A stretch of DNA of 64,000 nt from Letharia columbiana. Lineage: Eukaryota > Ascomycota > Lecanoromycetes > Lecanorales > Parmeliaceae. The translations under genes and the position numbers were made by a program. Every line of letters starts with the position of its first letter. The stretch's first letter is position 1. The notes under the pieces were generated by a model, which made no database searches, was not told where the DNA came from, and saw only the letters and a list, made by a program, of their open reading frames with translations. This document shows positions 9,290 to 21,653 of this stretch, piece by piece. Where the stretch lies: contig NW_023501039.1 in assembly GCF_014066305.1 (NCBI RefSeq), positions 806,001-870,000 on the forward strand, written 5' to 3'.

Positions 9290-12200
9290 TCTTTTATTAA
9301 ATATAATTATATTTTAAATTTTAAATTTTAATATTAAAAATTAATAGCGATTAGCTTATTTCTTTTATAAAGCTTATAATTATTTAAGTTAACTTTTTAA
9401 ATAATTTTTTATAATATTTAATTTCTTAATAAACTTATTATCTAATTTAATATCTCTTTTTACTTTTTAATTAATAAATTAATCTTAAAAGAAAAAGAAT
9501 TCTATATCTAAATAGAAAATATATTTTTCAATAAAAAGAAATAATAATATATTTAATAAGGTATTCTTATCGAAGTTAGCTTCGAACTCTATTATTAATA
9601 ATAAATTTATTTAATTATCTTAATTATAATTAATATAAGCTTTAAAATATTATTTTAGAATAGCGTTAGCGTTCTTTATTTATTTATTAATTTTAAAATA
9701 AAACGTAGTAAAGAGCTTAAGTTTAATTTTAATTCTTTTATATAGTCTTCTTTAGAAATATATTATAAATTAAATATCTTAATCGAAGATAATAATAATA
9801 TTTTTTTTCTCGCTATATAAATTCGATAAAGATTTAAATTACTATCTTTATTTTTAAGAAATTTAAGAAAATAAATTTCTTTTTTTTATTAAGTCTATTT
9901 ATAATTATTATAATATATTAATAAAAGCGCTTATATTTAAGATAGATAGATAATAATATAATAAAGTTAATAAAAATATCTTATTAATATTATTCGAAAA
10001 TAAGAAGAAATTTAAAAAGATCTTATTTACTCTTTTTATAAGTTTTAGATTTTTTATAGATATAATAGCTCTTAATATAATAAGTAATAGAATTTATTAT
10101 TCTTAACTAATAGTAGTATTTATTTAATTTATTATAAATTAATAATTTATTAGCGTAGCCTTTAGATAAAGAGTTATAAATATCTCTAATAATCTTAATT
10201 TATAATTCGAGAATATCTAATATATATAATCTATTATTAATATATAATAATCTATTATAAAAATAATAATTACTTAATTTTAATTTAAGATTATTTTTAA
10301 TTATTTTAAATAATAGCTTTCTTTATTTAAATATCTTTAATTATATAATTTCTTAAATAATATTATTATAATTATAAATATTTTTTATTTAATATAATAA
10401 TTTAAAAGTATTAATAATAGAGATTTCTCTTAATTCTTCTAAAAACTTCTTTTAAGAAATCTTTATTAAGATCTCTAATAGTAATTTTTTATTAGACTTC
10501 TTACTATTAATATTATCTTATTTATTTTATTTATATAATATTATAATTAAAGAGATAATATTTTTTTTTATATTATTTAAAAATATAATAATAAGATATA
10601 TAACGTTTTTAATACCTTTATTAAGATTATTATTTTTAAGAATTATACGATATTAATAATAAATATAATTCTTATTCTTATTTTTAAATATATCTCTTAC
10701 TTATTAAATAAGATTATTAAATTTTAAAAAAAAACTTCGCTTATTTTACTTAGCGAAAATTAAATTATTTAAAAAATATAAAATATTATAAACTCTTATA
10801 ATTTAAAATAATTTTAATAAGATTTTTAATAAAAATATTAGCTAATTTAGAATATTATTTTTTTAAAACTTATATTATAATTATAAATTCTTTATTATAA
10901 ATATCGTAATTATACTCTATAGAAGATATCTTTTAAAGAGAAATATTATAAATCTAAATACTTTATTTTTATTTTCTTATAATAAAATAATAATAATTAT
11001 AAAATTAAACGTATTTATTTTTAATTAATTTTTTTTATTGAAATTAAAATAAATAAGTATAAAAATAGTAGTAAAAGCTTTTTTAAGTATTTTAAAAGCG
11101 AGTTATTTAAAGTATTTTTCAATTTATAAATAAATAAAGTCTTTCTTCTATTAAATATAAATAAAATTTATTAAGAGTATAATAATTTTAAAATATCTTA
11201 TAATAAACTTTTAATAGAAATTAGCGAATTTTAGAAATATTTATATATCTTTAATATATCTAGATTTCTTTTATTAAGTAATAATTTTAATTTTCTTTAT
11301 ATCTATTTTTATTTCTACTTTATTTATTATAATAATTAATTTTAAATATTTAATTCTAATAATATAAAAATTATATTTATTAATATAAAGATAAAGGCTA
11401 GCTTATTAAAGTATCTTTAATATCTTTTCTATATACTAAATATATTTATTTTTAATATTATTATAGATAAGAATATTATCTAAATAGATAATAGATAATA
11501 TAAAATATATCTAAATATTTATATGAAATATTATTAATAAATATTTAAAAAGTAATAGAAATATTATATAATTTAAAAGATATTTTTATATATTTAAATA
11601 AACTATATTAAGTAAGAAATATAATTTTTTTATTAATTTCTTTTTATTTTAATTTCGTTAAAAGCGGCTATAATATTAAATTTATTATATATTCTTATTA
11701 TATATAATTTAATAAGAGTCTTTTAAATTAATAAAGTAGTATTTTAATTAAGAATAATAAATATATTAAAAGCTCTATAATTTATATATAATCTAAATTC
11801 TCTATTAAGCTTCTTTATAATTAGAATAAATATTATATAAAAAAAAAATTAATCTAATATAGTTATTCTCTAATATTATATTAATATACTTCTTTATAAT
11901 TAATATTTAATCTCTAAAAAGCTTATAAGCCTTTTTTAATAATAAATTTTTTTTTTAAAATATATTTTATAATTAATAAAGTAATAAGAGAAAAGTTTAT
12001 TAATTTTTATAGAATTTTAAATATCTAATTATTTATAATATATTATAAAAATTTATTTTTATAACTATTCTATAATTAAAGATTTCTTTTTTAATTTATA
12101 AAAGAATTTCTTATAATCTTTTATTATAATAGCGATATTATTAATAGTAAACTTCGCTTTCTTATTAATAAAATTAGAAAATTATTTAAAATCTTAAAAT

Positions 12201-14470
12201 CATATAATAATAATTTAATTTTCTAATTTTTTAATTATCTTAATAAAGATATAAATAAAAATTTTTATTATATTCTTTTTTAAATATAATCTTTATTATA
12301 TAATTTAAATTCTTTTTTAAAAATTTATTATTATTCTAAATAATAATAGATTTATTATATAATAAATAATTAAATATATAATAATTTAAATTAAATATAA
12401 TAATTCTAAATTTAAAGAATATATAAGAATTATATTATTTTAATTATAATATTTCTAAAATAATATTAAATTATTTTAATAAGATAATTAAGTATTAAAG
12501 TTTTTCTATATAATTCTCTAAAATAAATTTTATTAGAATTATATATATAATATTAAGAATAGAGATAAATTTATTATTAATTAATTATAATCTATAAAAT
12601 TATATTAATATTATTTTAAATAGCTTATTTATTTTAATAAAAGATATATTTATAAAGTTTAATATTAAAGTTTTAATATTTAAAAAATAGTTAATTTTAA
12701 TTTATCTTATTAATATAATAATTTTTTTATAAAAGTTTAATTAGCGTTTATTTTATAAAGAGATTTTAATAATAATAATATACGCGAATAGAGAGATAAA
12801 AGCGAGTATTCTTTCTATTTCTAACTCTTTAATTTTTATATATAAAGCTTTTAGATCTCTAATAACGATTTAATTAGAAATATTTAATTTTTTAATTCTT
12901 ATAATAATTTAATAAAGATATTCTTCTTTATATCGATAACTTTTAGAATTATATTAATCTATTCTTTTATTAATAAATCTATATTTTTATATAAAATATT
13001 ATTATCGTTAAAATAATATCTAATTTTTAAGTATTTAAAGTTTTTTTTTTAAATTCTATTTATTAATAGCTTAGAATACTTATATTTTTATATATAAATT
13101 TTTTAATAATAATATTATTATTTCTTCTAATAGAGAAAGAATTATATTAATTATTTAAGGGAATAGACTTTTTATAATTATTACTAGTTTTATTAATCTT
13201 TTTCTTACTTTTTAAATCTAACGCGTTATTAATAGTTTAGAGATTTATATTTAATACTTATAGAAAAATAATTAATTCTTAAAAAGTATTAAAAAAATAT
13301 TTTAAAATCTAATATTTTAGACGTATAGAGATTAATTATTTTAAATTAAATATTTTATAAATTTTAATAAATTTTAAAAAGAGTAATAGCTATAGAGAAT
13401 TATATATAAAAATTCTTAAATAATTTCTTTTTATATATTATTTTTATATTAAATTTAAAATTAAATATCTTAATATCTAATTAAATAATCTTATTATATA
13501 TTTTAAATATATTATCTAATTTATTAATTATTTCTTAAATAATTTAATATAAATTTAAGATATTTTTATTTATTTTTATTTTAATAATATTATATATAGT
13601 AAACTTATAATAATCTTATATATAATTAATTTTTTTAAATTTAATAAAAAAGATTATAATATTTTATTTAAATTTCGCTTTAAGATATTAACGCTAGCTA
13701 TTCTACTTATCTTAATTATTAATATTATAAAAATTCGAGATATTAAAATATTATTTATTTAATTTTATACTCTTTATATAATTTATAATAAAGATATAAT
13801 ATAAATTTTAATAAATATTATTAATAGAAATATTTAACTAATAAGATATAATCTCTATATCTTTCTTATCGAAGTTTTTTAAATTAATTAATATATAAGA
13901 TTATTACTTCTTTAGCTATTACTCTTTATATTTTAAATCTTACTTAAATTTTTTATTTTCTTTAATAAGTTTTATAGTATTAATATAATATTTATTATAT
14001 AAATCTTAAAGTTTATTATTAATTTCTTACTTATAGAATAATTAGTTATTATTATTATTTAGCTAGATAATAATTATTAATATCTCTATCTTAGCTTAAA
14101 CGATATTATAATTAAATTCTTTATTTTATTATTAAAATATCTTAATATTATAATTAATAATTCGAAAGTTTTCTATTAATATTTTTAATTTATTATATTA
14201 AGTATTAAAAGTTTTAATAGCGCTTTTTATAAAATTCTATAAGTTAATAATAAAGATAAAGATTATAATTAACCTTTTTTAATAATATTTATAAATTATA
14301 CTTTAATATAACTTAAATTAAAATTAATAATATATCTTCTAAAGATAGAACGCTTTTTCTCATTATCTATAAATAATTTAACTTTATTAATATTTAAGAT
14401 TTTCTTATTAAAATTCTTAAATTCTTCTAAATAATAATATATTTTTAAATTAATTATAAAAATTTAAATT
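9290..14470 (-). mobile_element. Strongly RIPped Ty3/gypsy gag-pol
   Basis: No open frame remains, but minus-strand translation shows gypsy motifs degraded by G-to-A and C-to-T changes. Near 11,580-11,530 is SFKLYN-SITF followed by a stop (from PFGLCN-PATFQ). Near 11,490 is YLDNILIY (from the YLDD reverse-transcriptase box). Near 10,080 is YYIYKKSKTYKKSK (integrase CHICKRSK), and near 9,910 IIIIINRLNKKKKF (from VVVDRLTK). With integrase left and RT right, gag should occupy the right-hand part to about 14,450, but I could not read it. A 4-nt frame slip lies between the two RT boxes. No LTRs were found. Confidence 0.7.
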
Positions 14471-15225
<755 letters not shown>

Positions 15226-15425
15226 GTGTCCGCATTTCACGCTGCAGAGACCCCTATTCGGGCCTATATCGGGCCCCGTAGGGCCCCCGAAGGAATAATT
15301 CTTAATAATACGGTATCTACGCAACGGGGCAATGGACCCCGAAACGGGGCGAGACGGGGTAGGCTTCGGGGGTCAAACCCCGCCTCGAGCCCCGCTCCGT
15401 TACGCAGCGTAATAATACCGTCATC
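15226..15425. repeat. GC-rich palindromic segment
   Basis: An abrupt GC-rich island full of complementary CCCCG and CGGGG words (TCGGGCCCCGTAGGGCCCCC, ACCCCGAAACGGGGC) ends in TAATACCGTCATCAATAATC. It is open in one frame for 140 codons, but the translation is low-complexity and unconvincing. It looks like structured non-coding or transposon-terminal DNA. Confidence 0.5.
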
Positions 15426-15565
15426 AATAATCGAGTTGACGACTACTACTAGACGTTTAGTAAGATTAAGCCTATTACTACCGCTACCGCTATCTATCAG
15501 ATCGTCTTATATTAGAAAGCTATTATTTAAAATCCTCGTCAAATTATATCCCAAGCAATGGCAGA

Positions 15566-15654
15566 TTACCGAATCATACCACATTTTTCGGTGTGATTTA
15601 GTGTCGGGGTATGATTCGGTAAGGATTCGTACTTTCGGGGTATGATTCGGTAAT
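15566..15654. repeat. Inverted and direct copies of GGTATGATTCGGTAA
   Basis: TTACCGAATCATACC (15,566-15,580) is the exact reverse complement of 15,608-15,622, and the same 15-mer recurs directly at 15,639-15,653. Both direct copies are preceded by TCGG. It lies 120 bp upstream of the dehydrogenase start, so it is either a transposon end or a regulator-binding site. Confidence 0.75.
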
Positions 15655-15770
15655 TTGCCCGATATAATTCCATCAGCTGCTGTGCAAGATTGGAGCTTCC
15701 GCTTATTATTATTGTCAAAAAAAAACGTATCATCCATTTCGCCGTCTTTCACACCAATAACCACTATAAT

Positions 15771-16713
15771 ATGGCAACTGTACTGAAGAAGACGGTCTTG
15801 ATCACGGGCTGCAGCACCGGCGGCATCGGCTGGGCCATGGCCAAGAACTTTCACCAGCGGGGGTTTTATGTCTTCGCTGTAGCGCGTAATCCCTCCAAGA
15901 CGGCCGACCTCGCCGAGCTGAGCGACATCGAGATCCTCGAGCTAGACGTGACCGTCCCAAAGACCATCGCGCACTGCAAGGAGATAGTCGCGAAACGCAC
16001 GGGCGGGCGCCTCGACGTCCTGGTGAACAACGCCGGCGTCGAATTCAACAGTCCACTGCTGGACACCGACGTCGCCGAGGCGAAGAGGCTGTACGACGTC
16101 AACGTCTGGGGCCCTCTCGCCATGGTCCAGGCGTTTGCGCCCCTGCTTATCGAGGCCAAGGGAGTTGTCTTCAACCAGAGCTCCATCGACGGGGCTCTGA
16201 ACATGGTGTGGGCGGGTAAGTCTCCGTCGGCCAGCGCTTCCAACTCTCTCTCTCTCTCTCTCTCCCCTGGGCAGTCAGGCTAACCCGGCGACGCGCGCGC
16301 GCTCTCGATCAGGCATTTTCGCCAGTTCCAAGTCCGCCGTAGCGCGCATGTCGGAAACCCTACGGGTCGAGCTCGAGCCGCTGGGCGTGCGCGTCGTGAC
16401 GTCCATGTGCGGGTCCGCCGACACGCCCATGTTTGGTAAGCCCGGTGGTCCCATGGACCTGCCCGAGACGTCGTACTACCACGGCATCCAGGACGCGGCG
16501 TGGAAGGAGCGGATGGACCACCAGCGCCAGGCTACGAACGTCGATGTGCTCGCCGAAAAGCTGGTTAAGGATATCCTCGGCGGGGCTAGGGGCGTCATCT
16601 GGCACGGGGCGTTTGCTCCGTCGGTGCGGTGGGCGAGCTGGCTGAACGTTACGTGGTTGCTGGATAGATTGATCAACTCGGCACGGGGCTTAAGTCAGGT
16701 TAAACGATTCTAG
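15771..16713 (+). CDS. Short-chain dehydrogenase/reductase, Ayr1-like
   Basis: Two exons, 15,771-16,215 and 16,313-16,713. The 97-nt intron has GTAAG, a CTAAC branch site and an AG end, with phase preserved. The start is the first ATG before a Rossmann fold: TGCSTGGIG (glycine-rich NAD(P) loop, about residue 12), LDV, NNAG near residue 88 and the Ser of FNQSSIDG. The family includes yeast 1-acyl-DHAP reductase and many secondary-metabolism reductases. The position of the catalytic YxxxK reads FASSK, so the active-site Tyr is Phe, which in this family normally abolishes reductase activity. About 281 residues, a usual length. It converges with the methyltransferase pseudogene and lies between transposon blocks. 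The substrate is unknown. Confidence 0.85.
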
Positions 16714-17225
16714 GGAAGGGGGTGAATAGGGTGGTGAACGACCTCAAAGGTAGCTTGAATCGTTTGCCTCGGTTGTGTCTCTGTACATTAATTTCAAACC
16801 CAAAGTTCGGGCCACGGTCTTACATGAAATTAGACGTTTGTGATTTTTTAGATATCGACGACATTAATGCATATCGAGAGTTAAACATTAAACTTAGAAA
16901 GTCTAAATGAAAGAGTTTGTTGACAACTTATTTAGTCCCCTTTATACCTTTTTACTTTCACTAAAAGAAGGAAGTACACAGCGAGGTATTACATTAAAAT
17001 CATTAAATCAGATTACGTGCGTGCTATTAAACCATCAAGGATAATTAGTATCAGATAACATTTTTCAGTTCGAGCCAATAAAGGACTACGTTGAACCTGG
17101 GTGTCCGCACACAACAAGAAAGATCATCTACCAATCTAGGTACTAAACCGAATTCCCCTCATCGTCTTGGCACGCGGCAAGCGGAACCGCGAGGTACCTC
17201 TCTTATCATACACGCACACAGTGGC
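16714..17225. other. Convergent intergenic region
   Basis: About 510 bp between the 3' ends of the dehydrogenase and the methyltransferase. A 62-codon ORF at 16,722 shows no recognisable feature. Confidence 0.5.
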
Positions 17226-18677
17226 TTATTTTCTCAGCATAACTTCCAACAGCGCCGACTGCCCCTGCGCGTGCACCCTCTTCAGCTCGAGCCTCTCGTC
17301 GGCCGCCCGGAACAGGGTCTCCCACTCGGCGCGGGTGCGCTCCTTGGCGCCCAGTCCCACCAGCATCATGATGTCCTGCCGACGCATCGCGCGCTCCTCG
17401 TGCAGCGGCGTCCCGTCACCCAGGCACGGCAGCACCCTGTCGCTGATGAGGCTGGGCGTTCCCGCGGGGCGCGGCCTCGAGGCCGGGCACGAGCGCGCGG
17501 AGGATGGCCGTCGAGTCGGCGTTGGCCCAGTTGTGGAAGACGTGGCGGAGGAAGAAGGCCGCGACGGAGTTGCCGCCGAGCTGCTGCGGCTGGAAGAAGT
17601 CGTGCGTGCTGCTGCAGTTCGATGCGGCTGGCCACGGCCGGGTCCTCCTTGGCGAGGATGCGCTGGCCCTGGGCGAGCATTTTCTTGCTGTCCTGAATAC
17701 GGAAGGAGAGGTGCGGGAACCGGCGCGCCAGCGCGATCGAGACGTGTCCGCTGCCGCCGCCCACGTCGACCACTGTGCCCCTTAGGGTGTCCCATAGAAA
17801 CATATCACCGAGTGTGCTAGATTTGCGGTCGACTGAGGGGTCAGGTCTTAGCCATTGTATTGCGGTCAAAGAAGAAGGTTCCAGACTTGCTGGTTGAAAC
17901 ACCCGCCATGGCCTTGGCAAACCGAGTAGCGTGCTCTGAGTTTTTCTCGTAGTACTCAAACATGGTCGTACCCAGACGCGTCGTAAAGGGTGAATGGACG
18001 AGGTCAGAGACTTGAGAGGACGCCTTGATGCAGTCGGCCGTCGAAGGAGGCGGACTTGAACATATCATCCATTCTGCGCGTCAACCACGTAAGTTCTTGT
18101 AAATGAAAAGCTCTTGGAGACGTGATGGGGAAGGGGGAAAGGAAGCTCACGAATATTGTCCGAGCCCTATCAGGTTCTCGTCCCGCCCAAAGGCCGCGCT
18201 ACTTGCCGTGTGTGCGAACCAGCCGTCCTTGACCTCCCGGAAGATGCGATGCGTGCATAGGAACCTCAGCACCTGCCGCGCTCGACCTGCGTCCATGCCC
18301 GCTTGCCGGGCGACGTCTTCTACGGCGACGCTCTCTGCTTCCGCCACGGGCACAATGGTGAAGAAGCCAAACTCAAAGGCGACCTGGAGGGCGGCCAGGT
18401 CGTTGCTCGAGCCGATCAGGCTGCGCATCGTGGTCCGCGGGCCGACGACGAGCAGGCGTAGATCGTCGAGCGAGGCCACGAGTCCGCTGCGCAGGGCGGC
18501 ATATTCGGGTGTGTCGGGCAGCTCGGGCAAGTCAGGCGAAAAGTTGGGAGCGGGAAGGTTCTGGGAGGCGAGCAGCGTCTTGATATTGGGCACGTGGTTC
18601 ACAATGTCCAGCGCAAGAGCGAGAATGTCGGTGGAAAAGAGGGTCCCATTCTTGTTGCCATTGGTGACGACGCCCAT
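17226..18677 (-). pseudogene. O-methyltransferase (plant/fungal type), frameshifted
   Basis: Similar to SAM-dependent fungal O-methyltransferases of the Methyltransf_2 type that modify secondary metabolites. The N-terminal dimerisation/winged-helix part starts at 18,677 (MGVVTNGN; DVARQAGMDAGRARQVLRFL). An intron at about 18,148-18,074 follows. Then come VVDVGGGSGHVSIALARRFP (SAM-binding), HDFFQPQ, RHVFHNW (catalytic His expected here) and SDRVLP, ending LLEVMLRK with TAA at 17,226. Reading the whole protein needs four +1 frame changes, near 18,040, 17,920, 17,595 and 17,465. All are consistent with single-base insertions, and otherwise the codons are well preserved. It is therefore either a recent pseudogene or carries uncorrected insertion errors. 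Confidence 0.8.
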
Positions 18678-18745
18678 GGTTACGTCGGTGTGCTGAGTTA
18701 AGCGTGTAAGGTGCGTCGTTGTTACTTAGGGTATAAACTTTTCAC

Positions 18746-19177
18746 TTAAGGCAAATCTTCTACCCCTTCAATAGTATCGTCTTTAAATATTACCCTCCTT
18801 ATTCTTACGATGCCATTATTCTCAAATATCAGGTTCGCCTCTAGATTGGTTCCCCGGGCTATAAAACCTCGGTTAAGCATCAAAGGGGTTCCTGCATGGA
18901 GGAATACGTAGGCAGCCCCACGTGAAGCTGATGCCCGAGCATCGCAGGCGCATTTACCGATAAAGACCGAGGCAACACATCGCCGTGAGCTGACCGCATT
19001 AGTAAAGAGCCTGTAGATATCAGAGGTGTCCTAGAAGGTAATACCGATGTCCGCAGCGCGCGTAAACACCTCGAAGCACTAGGCCTCGTCGTCTTTTTCG
19101 CTATTAGAGGTGTAGTTAAAGGATATACCTATGCCGCTAAGATCGATGGCTAAGACCAGGTCGTTAGCGGCCACCAT
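18746..19177 (-). pseudogene. Decayed ORF, family not recognised
   Basis: A 144-codon minus-strand frame (MVAANDLVLAIDLSGIGISF to GVEDLP then TAA) is interrupted by two TAG codons, in EA*CFEV and TF*DTSD, both plausible Trp to stop changes. The remaining residues look like real protein with alternating hydrophobic strands and a SRRCVASVFIG segment. It lies upstream of the methyltransferase, transcribed in the same direction. No function is assigned. Confidence 0.45.
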
Positions 19178-19320
19178 TCTAACATGTGTAAGGGAACGTA
19201 TGTTTCAAGATACAAAAGGATTTACGTATCTAAGTCTTGTAAGTCTAGTACAGTCGGGCGATGATCGTGATAACTTACTTTAAATACCTAAGCGATCGTC
19301 ATTAGCTTTCCTACTTAGGC

Positions 19321-19783
19321 AAGTTAACGCACTTAATAGAATTATTATTAAATATAATTTTAATAGAATAAATTAATTTTCTATTATTAGATAGATTTAG
19401 ATTTATAAATTAAATTTATAAAAAGTAATAGATAAGTTTTTAATAAGTAATATTTAAATTTCTTATCTTTAAATAATTATAAGATTAAATTTTTAAATTT
19501 TTAAATTATTAAAATACGTAAATTACGTATTATAAGTTTTAAAAAAAATTATAAGATTTTAATAGAAAATAATTAAATAATTAAATAATTAAAAGTAGAA
19601 AGAGAGATTTTAATAATTATAATAATTTATTTATTTATTTATAATATTTAATTAAAAAGTATAATAACTTTAAATTTATAATTAATCAGTATATATAAAA
19701 GAATAAGATAGGGCTAAACTAGAAAACCTTAAATTTATATATGTAGTTAATTATAAATTTTATTACCTTTAACACCCAAAAGA
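19321..19783. repeat. R repeat copies in AT-rich DNA
   Basis: TTTATAAATTAAATTTATAA, TTTTAATAAGTAATATTTAA and ATTATAAGATTAAATTTT are RIPped versions of words at 95-215. At 19,690-19,760 AAAGAATAAGATAGGGCTAA matches 5,040 in the same orientation. No gene. Confidence 0.6.
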
Positions 19784-21044
<1,261 letters not shown>

Positions 21045-21222
21045 TATATAACTTTAATTTTTTTTTAACTTAGCTTTATTTTATTTTATTTTATTATATA
21101 TATTAATATTAATTTAATTATATATACTATAGCTATTATATATATATAATCAGCTCGCTAAGATTTTTAACGAGCTACTCGAGTAAGCAACTCGTTACGA
21201 GTAGCCTCTGCGATGACTACGC

Positions 21223-21439
21223 GGGTTTCAAAAAAGCCTACACACCCCATAATCTGCAAATCTATCACAACTTGTCAACGAGTGGTCATAACGAAAGACT
21301 TTCGCTATATATGTCAAAGATTACATCGAAAACAATAAGTCTCACCATAAAAAGTATTTTGTAAAGATAATATTGATGGAGTTATTTCAAAGAGTAAAAT
21401 AAGGGGATGTCTTGGCGTGTGCAGGCTTTTTTGAAACCC
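21223..21439. mobile_element. MITE-like element with 26-bp terminal inverted repeats
   Basis: The left arm at 21,223-21,248 starts GGGTTTCAAAAAAGCCTACA. The right arm at 21,414-21,439 is its reverse complement with 24 of 26 matches. The 217-bp element is non-coding and lies about 215 bp upstream of the HBS1 start codon. No clear target-site duplication was seen. The transposon superfamily is not determined. Confidence 0.7.
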
Positions 21440-21653
21440 CCGGGATTAAGGAGTAATTACCCGGATCATTCAGACTAGCGCATTTCTGATAGCTTGGCAA
21501 CCTGTCCCATTGCGGTCTGTCGACGATATAACATATATCAAATCCAAAGCGACACCTTTGTTTCTCTCAACCACGCCAGTAAGTAGTGACTTGGTGCTCG
21601 CCACAATCGTTATACTTTACTTCAATTTACAGTGAGCTGCTGTGTCATCGGTC

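Noticed and set aside
15226..15645. 139-codon plus-strand ORF in the GC-rich island
   Set aside because: Arg/Pro/Ser low complexity across palindromic DNA, with no start context or domain.
16360..16676. Minus-strand ORFs opposite the dehydrogenase
   Set aside because: They are antisense shadows of a recognised exon.
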